A stretch of DNA of 64,000 nucleotides from Maratus speciosus. Lineage: Eukaryota; Arthropoda; Arachnida; Araneae; Salticidae. Positions 42,809 to 53,245 of the stretch are shown piece by piece. Positions within the stretch are counted from its first letter, which is position 1. Each line of letters starts with the position of its first letter. Both the position numbers and the translations under genes were made by a program. The DNA is taken from assembly GCA_963932465.1 (NCBI GenBank), contig OZ010792.1:15951701-16015700 (forward strand). Direction: 5' to 3'. The notes under the pieces were generated by a model. The model saw only the letters and a program-made list of their open reading frames with translations. It had not been told where the DNA came from and ran no database searches.

Positions 42809-43330
42809 AACACACCGCTGCCAGCATTTTTTTCCATTGTCCATAGGCCCCATAGAAGTCTTCGCACGAAAGGTTGTTAACCCCTTCGGGACGAGCGACA
42901 CGTATACGTGCCGCATGAAGCGCTCAGAATCCTTGTTTTTCCTGACCAGTAAAATTTTACTGTGAAATTTGCCTTATTTAATCAGCGCATTTTCTCGATT
43001 CAAGAAGACACAAATTTCTGTTTTTAAAAAACGGTGACAAAAGATTAAAAATTTCGTAAAAGGCTCCCGTCCCGAAGGGGTTAAGGGACCTCGTCGAAGC
43101 TGCCTGGATCGCTGGAATCTTGTCGAATCGCTTCCTTTTCAGGTCTTTCATGACCCGGGGGAACAAAAAAAAAGTTGCCAGGACCGAGGTCGGGGCTGTA
43201 AGGGGCTTGCAGAAGTATTGCCACGTTAAAGATAGCCAAAACCAAGGCGGCGGCGAGCGACGTGTGAGAGGGTGCATTGTCGTGGGGAACAATCCAATTT
43301 GTTTCTGATGTCTGGGCGGACGCGACTGGT
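42809..43330 (-). pseudogene. Mariner-like transposase, C-terminal fragment, interrupted by a MITE
   Basis: Minus-strand reading gives a damaged HDNAPSHTS-like stretch near 43280-43255 (frame-shifted to PTTMHPLTR), then LATFFLFPRVMKDLKRKRFD and IQAASTRSL. In mariner transposases these surround the second and third catalytic Asp residues. The frame stops when it enters MITE B4 at 43080; the remaining C-terminal codons and stop resume at 42880-42809. It is dead through frameshift, MITE insertion and absence of the N-terminal two thirds. Confidence 0.8.
42881..43080 (-). mobile_element. piggyBac-like MITE, family B (copy B4) inside a mariner fragment
   Basis: TTAA lies at 42877-42880 and 43081-43084. 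The ends are CCCCTTCGGGACGAGCGAC and GGCTCCCGTCCCGAAGGGG, with the CGTATACG palindrome inside. The mirror mariner copy has the uninterrupted target GTCCCTTAACAACC at 43514-43527 (TTAA at 43519-43522). Confidence 0.95.
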
Positions 43331-43364
43331 TAGGTCAGTTTTTCTCTGGAGTGCTCCATCGGTT

Positions 43365-43592
43365 TTGGCTATATTTAACGTGGCAATACTGCTGCAAGCC
43401 CCTTACAGCCCCGACCTCGGTCCCAGCAACTTTTTCTTGTTCCTCCGGGTCAAGAAAGACCTGAAACGGAAGCGATTCGACACGATTCAAGCGATCCAGG
43501 CAGCTTCGACGAGGTCCCTTAACAACCTTTCGTGCGAAGACTTCTGCGGGGCCTATGAACAATTGAAAAAAACACTGGGAGAGGTGTGTTGA
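43365..43592 (+). pseudogene. Mariner-like transposase, C-terminal fragment
   Basis: The plus strand reads LLQAPYSPDLGPSNFFLFLR, then KKDLKRKRFDTIQAIQAAST and SLNNLSCEDFCGAYEQLKK, ending at TGA 43590-43592. PPYSPDLAP.DFFLF is the mariner signature around the third catalytic acid. Here that position reads N (GPSNFFLF) and not D, so the fragment would be inactive even if complete. The upstream two thirds of the protein are missing. The continuous frame begins upstream at 43272, but the portion before about 43365 is not mariner-like. Confidence 0.88.
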
Positions 43593-43697
43593 TGCCCAAG
43601 GTTCATATTTCAAAGAATTTTAGTTCGCGGTACAAAAATGTTTAATAAATTTTGAATTATCAGACCAGTCTTGAAACTTTGTGAACACACCATGTAG

Positions 43698-44405
43698 GTG
43701 TATTGTCCCCTCTTACAATTATACAGCTCTCACAACGTGAACTCATATTAAAAATCAAGATTTTTTCGCCATTTACACAGCACATGGCGCGCCTTACACA
43801 CGGGGCATGCCTTATACACGGGACATTACTTATTTTTTGTTTTCATTTTTCGAAAAAATCAAATTGGCTGGTTATTTCGAGGATTGGCCTATTTCGGGCT
43901 TTGGTTGCAACACATTCATCACAATAAATGAAGAAATAAGCCAATGAATGCTTTGGCTTTCCATTGAAAGTCGAAGAGGTTAAGAACTCTTTGCAGAAAC
44001 CACGAGATATAATTTCATTCTCAATGTTTGTAAGTTTATCAATAATTATTTGACTGTCACCCTCCGAGGATATGCCGAAAGATATCTAAAACGTAGCACC
44101 ACCATATAAAAACTTCGCAAGAGATACTTCGCACACACAATATAAAAAGCCGCGACAGGTCTATATACTCAAATGTACTCTAATCGCATTACGTAAGCAG
44201 CATGCAACTCACAAAACGTTTTAACGGAGTGAAAATGTGAGATGTGTCGTTCTCTTAGCAGTCTAAAATTCTTGAGGGAGTTCCATGTTGACAACAAGTT
44301 TACGGCAAGGGTTCAGTTGCGTATCTTGAATATCTTATTAATAATGAGCCATTTGGAAAAATAACGTCTAACAGCATTTCACAAACTAGGTAAATAATTT
44401 ATCTC
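43698..44405. other. No gene seen
   Basis: GGCGCGCCTTACACACGGGGCATGCCTTATACACGGGACATTAC near 43786 is a short local duplication. Nothing else is recognised. Confidence 0.4.
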
Positions 44406-45181
44406 TTTGTTCTTAAAAAAAGTAACTAACGCTGTCACCAACGCCGCCGCTGATTTTGAATTTTTTGTGACCGGAGGTCTTTCTTCGTTAATATAACGAA
44501 AAATATTGCATACAGAAATATGAAAATCGGTGGTGCTATAGGGAAATGTTTGATAAACACGCTGATACAGACAGTTTTTAAATCGAATAATTATTTTAAG
44601 AGAGATTTAATGTTAAAGTTGGTCAAAATCGTTCCATTAAAAAAAATTTATAGGCGCAAAAACTATACATGGGAATTTAATCATTTTTTACATTAAAAGT
44701 GCCGGTGTGCAGACTGCATTTATTTTTTTTTATTTAACTTATTTTTTGAGGTTTTTTTTCTATTTTGAATTAAGTTTTTCATTATTTCTAGAGGCATATT
44801 TTACAACTTTTAGAAAAGGGTATTATTTTAAATTGTTGCCAAATTTAAAAACAGCGCAATGAATAATATTTCCTTCAAATTAAAAAAAAATGTTTACACT
44901 TGATTATTATAAACAGAATAAAACTTTCAAATGAGAATTAAATGATTACGTATTAAAAGCAGGAAGATATCTATAATTACGTCATAAAAACTATATTTAC
45001 ACGTGAATTTTAAAAGAGAAAGAAAATTGTAAAATATTAAATCCATTAATATCCGTTAAAAGTGTACATGGAGAAAATTACGTCATATATAAAATTGCGA
45101 ATTCATAATATTGCCAAACAGTTCAAATTAAAAAATATATTTGCGCGAGACATTTATTTGATATTTGAGATAATCTTTTAA

Positions 45182-45453
45182 CCCCTTGGGAACGAGCGAC
45201 CGGTATATGAGCCGCGTAAGGTGCTCAGAATCAGTGATTATTCCCACCAGTAAATTTTTATTGTAAATTTTGTCTTATTTAATCCGAGCATTTTCCCTAT
45301 TCAAGGGTCAGCTAGGTGGGGAGGCCTACGAAATGGCTTAAGCACTCACAATCCCCACCCAGATTTTCCCTATTCAATTAGGCAAAAATTTCTGCTTTGA
45401 AAAACCGGTAATAAGAGATTAAAAATTCTTTAAAAGACACTTTTCCGAAGGGG
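45182..45453 (-). mobile_element. piggyBac-like MITE, family B (copy B5), with a 58-bp insert
   Basis: TTAA lies at 45178-45181 and 45454-45457. The ends are CCCCTTGGGAACGAGCGACC and TTTTCCGAAGGGG. Without the 73 bp added at 45305-45377 it would be 199 bp, the usual family length. Confidence 0.85.
45305..45362. mobile_element. 58-bp hairpin insertion with 15-bp target duplication
   Basis: ATTTTCCCTATTCAA occurs at 45290-45304 and again at 45363-45377, and family B lacks both the second copy and the insert. The insert contains CTAGGTGGGGA...TCCCCACCCAG, an 11-bp stem with one mismatch. A 15-bp duplication suggests LINE-type insertion of a small structured RNA fragment. The source RNA is not recognised. 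Confidence 0.7.
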
Positions 45454-45832
45454 TTAATCCTCGCGCCCGAGACATTCATCACACTGCATGAAAAAATTTC
45501 TTCCCATCCGTGACACTCACGGGCTGGACGTCTCATGATTTCAGCTAATTTTTTCTGGTATCCACTTTGCATTTTCCTTCCCGAAAATATTTTTAAGCCT
45601 TAAATACGTTATTTTATTTTTATACTCTGTTCACGACACTATATTTTTAAAGTATAGTTTTTAGTAAATTTCGCTTGCACTTCTTGTCGGAAATCAAGTA
45701 CAATTGTTTCTTAAACAAATAGTGTTGCAAGGAAATAAATTGTCTTATGCCGATATTGAAGTCTTGAGCGCTTAAAAGATGAGAAACTCTGAAATGACAA
45801 GTTTGTTTTTAAGATCGTAATGCTTAATTTAA

Positions 45833-46547
45833 GGGGGTCCGGGACACATTTTAAAATAATTTTTATTTATTGAGTTAAAATTCTGATTTTTTTTGTGATG
45901 GTTAACCTTATCATTTGTAAACAAAATCACATGATAAAACTTCTGATATTTTTTTTATTTAAAATTTAAAATTTATTAAAAAATTGGGGTAATATAAAAT
46001 CGTTATAACTCGAAATATTATTTATAGAATTTCAATTTTTTTTTCATTTAAATAAACAGAAATATATAAGTTTTAATTTTCATTCAGCATTTTCAAAAAT
46101 ATTAATATATAAAAAAATTAAAAGCATTTAACGGAAAAATTTAAAAAAAAATGATGCAACTTAAAAAAAAAACATATTTTCAAAAGTAATTATTTTTTTT
46201 TTCAAATATGCTGAATCAAAATTAAAGTAAAACAATTGAAAAAGATATGTTCCAAGTTTGAACACTTTATCTTTAACGGTTCTTGAGTTATAAGAATTTA
46301 AATACGAGAAATGGTGACAAAACCTATCATGAAGAAAAACGCATTTTTAAAAGAAGTCGTTTCCATGGCAGCCATCGCTTGAATGCTAGATTTTGAAAAC
46401 AAACCAAAACGAAATTTTTTTTATTTTTTGTTCTAATTCAGATAGAAACATGATTTAAATGTCATTTTAAGTAGGAAAAAACAGAGAAATTTTTAATGAA
46501 ATAAAATGTTTTTGCAAAATTTGAAGACTTTTGTGTCCCGGACCCCC
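45833..46547. mobile_element. TTAA-flanked element with GGGGGTCCGGGACACA ends
   Basis: TTAA lies at 45829-45832 and 46548-46551. The ends GGGGGTCCGGGACACA and TGTGTCCCGGACCCCC are perfect inverse 16-mers. The 715-bp interior is AT-rich and non-coding. It has a structural relative (GGGGGCTCAGGGCTTGA ends) at 59414-60154. Confidence 0.9.
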
Positions 46548-46638
46548 TTAAGGAATTGTAAGAGTTGAAACACATGTTTTACTTGTTTCAAATCTGAATA
46601 AATCGGGGTTACCATTTTATAAATTTCTATGTTGCTCA

Positions 46639-46794
46639 AGTGAAGAGAAAGATTTTAGTGTTGAGATATCTGGAAAGGAATCAGAAGATTCCATTTTTTC
46701 AGATGTTTCTGACTCCGAAAAATCGGAAACCGAACATAGTGATGATGACCAAATATTACGCACCCCCATGCTTGCAATTCAAATTGGAGCCTAA
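46639..46794 (+). pseudogene. Acidic S/D/E-rich ORF relic, possibly transposase N-terminus
   Basis: A 51-codon open stretch reads SEEKDFSVEISGKESEDSIF then SDVSDSEKSETEHSDDDQIL and RTPMLAIQIGA before a stop. Short acidic Ser/Asp/Glu-rich N-termini are typical of piggyBac-family transposases, and the location inside a TTAA-flanked segment agrees. No DDD catalytic core or C-terminal cysteine-rich domain can be seen downstream. Low-complexity acidic sequence is weak evidence, so this could be something else. Confidence 0.35.
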
Positions 46795-47188
46795 GATTAG
46801 CGTTTCGTTTGAAGTTATTTCGGGTATTCTGCAGTACTATGAAATTTTATAAATTGGCGGATAATATTATAATAGAAACTAATTGCTATGATGAGAAATG
46901 GGGAAATGTTGTTTGAGAAAAAAGAGAGAAAGGCAGATTGGAATGGCAACCTATTTCTTAAAATAAAATGCTGTTGTTTCTTGCTCTTACTACTGTCGAA
47001 AAAATTGCAAAAAAAAAAAAAATAGTTAAAAGTAAAAGTTAAAGAAAATATATTTTGGACTACATTTTATTTCTTAAAACCCCATTTTTTCCCGATATTA
47101 TGACGTACTTTAGGTACAGCGAATTAAAAAAAAATTACATTTTTGGAATAATGAAGTCATGATCCTCAAAATCCAGTCCTCAAAAAAC

Positions 47189-47240
47189 AGTCTAAGTTTT
47201 GTACGATTTTGGATTACCAAAATCGTACAAAACTTAGACT
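47189..47240. repeat. Perfect 24-bp inverted repeat with 4-nt loop
   Basis: AGTCTAAGTTTTGTACGATT with TTGG, then ATTA, then the exact inverse complement. Confidence 0.9.
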
Positions 47241-48435
47241 TGTTTGTGCGCATCTGAATGATTTGTATAGAAAACAATTAACAACATCAAGTCGTTTATG
47301 TGAACACCATTTTCTGGATGTTATGACGCCTACGGACAAAATCTTACACAGAATGAAAAATTTGTTTTTCCCATGAGAATAAATATGGAAACAAAATTAT
47401 AAAATAAACCAAATATGAATCCAAGGGCTGTAATGTAGGATTATGCATGTCATGTTTGAAAGTTTTCTTTACATTGAAAATTTACTAAATTTTGAAAAAT
47501 ATATTGAATCCCGATTTTCAAATTAAATTTGAATGAAATTATCGTCCTTGTAGTAATATAAAAAATTATTTGATTTATAAATGTTTTTACCTTTACTTAA
47601 AATGAAACCACAGGTTGCAGCATTCCATCGAAGCTTCTCTACTCGTCATGTCTGTACAATACAATCAAATAAAATGTAAATAAAATTGTAAGTTTTAAAA
47701 ATTTTATCCATCCTGAACACTTTCAGAAACGAAGCCCCTTTATTGTTTAAATGTCGAAATAAAGGATTGAAATCGGAATTTATGAACAGATTTATTTGGA
47801 AATAAAAACTAGCCAAATTTCGCAAATTTACTAAAGACATTTTTGTATTAAATTTCTGGGATTATTGGACTTTTGGTAATTAAAATTAAGGGATTTCATA
47901 CACTTCAAGCCACTCTTAACAGGGTTAAAATAGTTCGAAAATAGCATCTTTCTTTTACTAATGAACTCAGAATTTTATGAATAATAAAATTGGGCAATAA
48001 AAAAAATCGACGATTTTTGAAGGGATGTTCCCAAAATTACGCGACGATTAAGAGGTTAAACTATTGTTGAGAATTATAAGATAGCGCAAATAATATTTCC
48101 TTTCTAACAACAAAAGTATTTTCACGTGATTATTAAAACGAGAAAGAAAACTTTGGTGAAAATTACGTCAGATTTAAAGCGATACATTTAAAATGTCTTA
48201 TTTAAGAAAACTTATAAAAATACCGAGAGACAAAGACTCTGTTTGCTTAATTCATTTTATAGTTATTAGCTTATTTTTACATGTTTCACTGATCTGATTT
48301 AATCAAAGACGAAAACAACCCGTTAGCAGGGATATCGCCACTGTTTTTTTAATTATAATTCATTCTTCCGAATTTTTTTTAAAAGCCAATCAAATTAGCA
48401 TGCTTTTAGAGTTGCGGTGTCTGAGCGGGAGTTGG

Positions 48436-48468
48436 CGAGCGTAGCTCGTAGTGGCCAGAGCCCCCTAG
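48436..48468 (+). repeat. Possible Helitron 3' terminus (hairpin + CTAG)
   Basis: CGAGC-GTA-GCTCG (48436-48448) is followed 16 nt later by CTAG (48465-48468) in a locally GC-rich stretch. No 5' partner is found, and the spacing is longer than is usual for Helitrons. Confidence 0.3.
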
Positions 48469-48879
48469 TGCCTTAAATAATAATTACTAATATGAACAGG
48501 TGAAGAGTTGAGGGGTTCAAGGGGCTATCCATGCACCTAAAATGAAATTTGTAAATAGTGATACGTTTAAATTTTATGGTATAAAACTTTACCTTTCTTT
48601 ATTTTTGTAAGTATTGGATTTAAAGGGAATACAGAGGTTTTTAGAATAAACTTCAAGCATCGCAGAACTTTCTGAAGCAAAGATACTTTTTTAAATACAA
48701 GATGAATAAAAAGAAAAGTGCTCAGTTAAACCGATGGCATTGATCTTACAGGCTATTCGCACTAATTATATATTATACTCTTATTTCAAAGAAAAAGGCC
48801 CTCGAAAAATAAAGAAATCGACAGAAAACTATAGCTAACTTAAGGTGGGATTATCTACCCCATTCCACCCCTTTATATT

Positions 48880-49130
48880 TAACCAATGAACCTCCAAATC
48901 TAATCAGGGAAGCGCCTTATCATAATAAACCGGTATACCAAATTTGAAGCAAATCGGGTAATTCTGCATGAAAAACTTATTTATTAAAATTACGGTAGAG
49001 GATTAGTCCTGCGTTCCTTCCCTGTATTCTTAACCTATCAACACCCAAAACTAATCAGCGAAGCGCCTTATGAGAATGAACCTGTATCCAAAATTTGAAG
49101 GAAATCGGATATTTCTATCAAGAGTTGCAC
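48880..49130. repeat. Direct tandem repeat, 150-bp unit, two copies
   Basis: CTAATCAGGGAAGCGCCTTA and CTAATCAGCGAAGCGCCTTA lie 150 bp apart, with CCAAATTTGAAGCAAATCGG / CCAAAATTTGAAGGAAATCGG following. A palindromic ACGTACGCACGTACGTATGT run lies at 49131-49155. Confidence 0.8.
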
Positions 49131-49214
49131 GTACGCACGTACGTATGTACATACAGAACTAGTCGGCACATTAGCTCTCAAACTTTGATAGCCTGTGAGC
49201 TGAAAAAGTAATAC

Positions 49215-49375
49215 CATAGCTGCCAACTTGTACGGATTTTTCTCACCACTAAAATTTAATAGTAAATTTTACCTAAAACAATCGTCGAAATTTAACGATT
49301 TCTAACAATGAAAGAATATAAAAATTTCTATTAAATTTTAATGGTAAGAAAAAACCGTACAAGTTGGCAGCTATG
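49215..49375. mobile_element. MITE, family N (161 bp), TAATAC duplication
   Basis: The ends CATAGCTGCCAACTTGTACG and the exact inverse CGTACAAGTTGGCAGCTATG are flanked by TAATAC at 49209-49214 and 49376-49381. If the outer C/G are counted with the flank, an 8-bp duplication with one change is possible, which would suggest hAT. Confidence 0.85.
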
Positions 49376-49381
49376 TAATAC

Positions 49382-50228
49382 GTTAAAAGGAATTTTTTGA
49401 AAGTGCAGAAAGATGGCTCACTTGACATGTTATATAATTTGTCATATATAGATATGATTAGTTACACAAGTCTGTAATTTCTCATAGCTATACACCTAAT
49501 ATAATAAAGAGATTAAAATTATATACGTTATCTGTCTGTTCTGATATTTATCTGGACATAGCTATCTAGATATAGAGATATCAATCATTAATTAAATATT
49601 TGTATATCCGTTAGTTTATTAAATTTTATTCTAAAAATTATATTTAATAAATTAAAACTTATTTTAGACTAATAAAATGACGCATTAACAGTAATATAAA
49701 TGATGAGATACCCGGATGATATTCATAAATACTAGCGTTTTTAATTAAAATTGTAAGATAAGTTAGCTTGAAAATAAACAATTTTGAAAATTACTTATTG
49801 ATAACTTATTCATTATTGATAAGAGAAGATAAAAAATATTGATAAAAATTAGTAAAAATATAAAAGTATTGATAAAAAAATACATACAAAGAAAACTTTC
49901 AAATTTCATTTTAAATATAGAAAATATTCTTCAATGTATGAACTTATGTTTAACCATACTTATAAAAAAAAAATGTTTGTAAGGAATAGAAATTGCATTT
50001 GTTTACCACCAGAGAATATGTTTTCGTTTCAAATGCAATGTTTGTACACGACTCCCCCGTTCGATATACTACTTCAAAAGCTACCAGATGCAATACTTAT
50101 TATAGCCTCCGGTGTAGAAATATTTTGATGAATAACGGTTCTCTTTATATCTTTTATTTCAAAGTTATTTTCCGAAATAGAGAAATACATTGAAGTTCGA
50201 TTTATTTAAAAAAAAAGAAGTTTTTGTT
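49382..50228. other. No gene seen
   Basis: Two overlapping frames of 64-66 codons (49934-50193) show no recognisable domain. Confidence 0.4.
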
Positions 50229-50990
50229 TTGAGAGGTCTTGTACCTTTTAAACGCGACAAAATGAAGAAACAATTGAAAGTTTGAATTAATGTATCTTCA
50301 AAACCTTATTATGTATAAGCCAGAAATTTTGACTATTAATTAAACATATTGCACTTTTTAATATATACTATTAGAAATTGGCTAGTCTTTTACAGAATTT
50401 GTGTACTGCTGTAATTAAAATAGCTTTTTTACTTTTTACTCCGTAAGACATTGCGCGCATGATATCGTGAGAACATACACACGTATTACTGTGAAATTGG
50501 TTATAGATAATAAACACAAAAGTATTTTTTAAATGATCTACTTTTAATTATTTACAGTAATAAGTTTTTTAGTTATCACTATTTTTATTCACTAAAAAAT
50601 GTAAAAGCGTGATTTTTTTTAGAAAACTACTTTATTTACATGGTTAATGAACAAATTTTGACCAAAGTGTAGATCGTTTTAAAAATACATATGTGCTTAT
50701 TATGTATATCAAATTTTATAACAATCCATGTATGTGTTTTCAAGATATCATATGCGCAATGACCGACAGAGTAAAAAAAAAAAAAAAGAGCTATTTTAAT
50801 TTAAACAATACACATATCTTGTAAAAGTCTAGTCAGTTTTAGTATAATAGTACCTTAAAAATCCGTTTAATTAATAGTCAAAATGTCATGTTTATACGTA
50901 AAAAGGTTTTAGAGATACGATAATTCAAACTTAGAAAATTTTTCATGATTTTCGTCGCGTTTAAAAGGTATAAGACCTTTTAATAAATAT
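50229..50990. repeat. Large fold-back repeat, about 370-bp arms
   Basis: ACCTTTTAAACGCGAC (50244) mirrors GTCGCGTTTAAAAGGT (50956). GACTATTAATTAAAC, ATTAAAATAGC, CATTGCGCGCATGATATC and GGCTAGTCTTTTACA each have inverse partners in order towards a centre near 50610. It is non-coding. The outer ends read AGGTCTTGTACC/AGGTCTTATACC. Arm similarity is roughly 80 percent by eye. Confidence 0.8.
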
Positions 50991-51094
50991 GCTTGTATAT
51001 ATGTTTGTATAGTACATGTATATCCTCAAATTTCTCAATCACAGAACAAAATTGAATCTAATTTTTATACCTCGTACACCAGGGAATGTTTTAA

Positions 51095-51310
51095 CCCCTT
51101 AACGTTCGCATTAAATTACGGTTTAAAAATTCAAATTGCTTACTGGCGCCACTTTTTCTTTTTTGAAAAATAAATATTCACCTTATTTAATGACAGGTAA
51201 AATAATACCAAAAAAAAAGTCAATCACACAGTTTTATAAAACTCGTGGGAATCAAATAATCTGAACAAAAGACAAAGCCCGTGAATACCACGGGAGCGAG
51301 AATTAAGGGG
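51095..51310 (+). mobile_element. piggyBac-like MITE, family D (copy D3)
   Basis: TTAA lies at 51091-51094 and 51311-51314. The ends are CCCCTTAACGTTCGCATTAA and GAGCGAGAATTAAGGGG, with the same interior as 22358-22566 and 34388-34602. Confidence 0.9.
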
Positions 51311-51387
51311 TTAAGCTGAAGGTATCCATCATATCATGTATAGTCTTTTTTAATACAGGGGCATATCAAATATTTGAATGCGTGGTT

Positions 51388-52316
51388 TGGTGTCGAATTC
51401 GACCGACAAATTCATAAGGCTTATAAGCGTTAAAAAGGGGAAAAATACCATGGAAAATGGCATTGCAAACCACCCATTTAATGAAAAATACAAAGTGTTC
51501 TACCCTAACCCATCTTTGGTTGACGGTAATAACTTTCCGAAAAATCAAGTATATTACAATTTAACTTTTAATAGACATGGTCACAGTTCGTATATATAAC
51601 ACCAAAAAAACTGTGGAAGCCTCCTATTGTACGCGTCACTTGACGCTCTACATTTTGGAATGTGATTATCAGCTCATACGGTATCATCCATTGTGTGAGA
51701 ACTGCTGTTGCCAGCTGTGACACGTAAATCGGGAGTCCAAGGGCCACCAGCATTTTTAATTAATTTTCTGTGCCTTATATAATGGCAGAATTATCTGCGA
51801 TTAAAGATAGTGAAATAAACTGTAAGAAATTATTGGTGTCCAGAGCCTTTGAAGCTCTGATTTTCGCGGTACACCTGGCTACGCTAGTGGGCAATCTGTT
51901 TTTGCAAAACGTTTTGTGATATTATCACATTTCTTACAAAACAAGGTACATATCGTTACATTTTTATTGCAATATTTTTAATATTCATTAAATTATTACC
52001 GTCGAGCTTACTTGAGTTAGGATGAAAGAGTACGGGTACCGTTATATTCAAGTCCATATATCAGTATTTTTTTTTTTAATAGGAAATTAAATCTAGTTTA
52101 AACGTGCGAAATTTAGCCTTATTTAAGAATAAATTTTCTATAAGAAAATACTGGTACCGAAGAATTCCTTGGTTTGGAAATTCAAGGACATCTACGAACC
52201 CTGTGAAACACCCCGTATTTGTGACTAAATAAGTGGTTTGCGACGCCATGTTCTATGGCAATTTTTCGCTCCCTTGATTCCTACTTTCACCCATCTGAAT
52301 TTGTCGGTCGAAATCG
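51388..52316. mobile_element. Candidate TIR element
   Basis: TTCGACCGACAAATTCA...AAAATGGCATTGCAAACCACC at the left mirrors TGGTTTGCGACGCCATGTT...TGAATTTGTCGGTCGAAAT at the right (arms about 51388-51476 and 52227-52316). The 60-73-codon frames at 51366-51753 show no known domain. The exact ends and target duplication are not resolved. Confidence 0.5.
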
Positions 52317-53023
52317 GCAACAATCTGTATAACTTCCTACCGCGTATGAAACCTGAACGATGGACAATAGATTGCTTTTATAACTGAGAGGTGTGACTAA
52401 CGAATTGATCCAAATGATTTTTGACAAATCGTGAGCGGCGAGCATCGAGATTGCATTTATATGCAAGATAGTGAGGATATAAGATCAGAAAAAAATTATT
52501 TTTTCGAGACGGTTTTGGACAGAAACTTTGTGAGCCTGCATTATCGCCAAATTAAACCTATTGAGTTGTTTCACTCGATTGATAGAACTTACCAGGCGAG
52601 GACTGCCAAGTTCTGGAATGCGGATTGCAACAGTTTGAAAAAAAAAACGTTCTAATCGGAATATGCGCGATGTGTGTATTTCTTTTATTTATACAAACAC
52701 TAAAATGACTGTAGCATAGATTCAATCAAATGTAGTTTTCCCACAACATATTATCTTGAACCAGACGACTCTCAATACAATTCGGCAACTAGTACTCAAT
52801 AAATAAGTAAAAAGATAGACAACTTTAATAATATTTTTTGGTGAATTGCACGCAAATCGTTAATTAAGAAACTGTCACGTGAAATGGCTTCGATTTTTTC
52901 GATGCAGTATTACTTGTTGCTATCCTTTTAAATATAATTCTTTATAATTTCTCTCATAGGGTACGTAATTGTAAAATACCAGAAATAATTTAAAATATAA
53001 ATATTAACCTTTTAATAATATAG
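52317..53023. other. No gene seen
   Basis: A 74-codon plus-strand frame at 52431-52655 starts with MSGEHRDCIYMQDSEDIRSE. I do not recognise it. Confidence 0.35.
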
Positions 53024-53041
53024 ATTATAAAAGGAGTACAG

Positions 53042-53081
53042 TCAGTCAACAAGATGGGTTCTTCTGAGTTGAACAGACGTG
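53042..53081 (+). promoter_or_regulatory. Putative internal pol II promoter of the LINE (Inr + downstream element)
   Basis: TCAGTC at 53042-53047 fits the arthropod initiator TCAKTY, and AGACGTG at 53075-53081 fits the downstream element seen in jockey, Doc and I of Drosophila. The spacing is a few bases longer than the usual +28. The element starts at this point, as expected for an internal promoter. Confidence 0.5.
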
Positions 53082-53245
53082 TCTCTCTTCGCTCTCGTAT
53101 GCGGTGCAAGGGGGTCCTGCTCACGCTCTTTTATTTCGATTTTTTGCGGGATGCGGTGCGGCGGAGGAGTAAAGTTCTTGTTAGAATAGACTCTTTCGCG
53201 GTGCTGTTGTTCAACAAATAGTGTGATGGTGATTTTTGATTTAAA

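Larger units (their letters stand above)
42705..43697. mobile_element. Two mariner-like 3' ends facing away from a shared centre
   Basis: The left arm (42705-43242) and right arm (43365-43697) are inverse copies. The outer ends are CATGGTATGTTCACAAAGTT and the inverse of CATGGTGTGTTCACAAAGTT, each next to TA. Both arms carry the C-terminal part of a mariner transposase plus the 3' untranslated end. The left arm holds a family B MITE absent from the right arm. Around 43243-43364 only the left copy continues upstream. No 5' end of a mariner element is present for either arm. Confidence 0.8.
45458..48055 (+). mobile_element. Possible piggyBac-like element relic (2.6 kb)
   Basis: The segment lies between TTAA 45454-45457 and TTAA 48056-48059. 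Its length is near that of autonomous piggyBac elements once the nested 715-bp element (45833-46547) is removed. The right terminus read inwards is CCTCTTAATCGTCGCG; the left reads TCCTCGCGCCCGAG, so the ends match weakly. Between 46639 and 46794 one frame reads an acidic Ser/Asp/Glu-rich peptide. This is the only coding hint, so the superfamily call rests mainly on TTAA. Confidence 0.4.
44410..48232. repeat. Dispersed repeat J, copy 2, split by a 2.87-kb TTAA insertion
   Basis: The left part 44410-45178 matches 15857-16635 and the right part 48060-48232 matches 16645-16812. Between them, TTAA at 45178-45181 and 48056-48059 enclose foreign DNA. The copy-1 sequence at the junction is CTTTTAAAACTATC, which fits one TTAA-type target. 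Confidence 0.85.
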
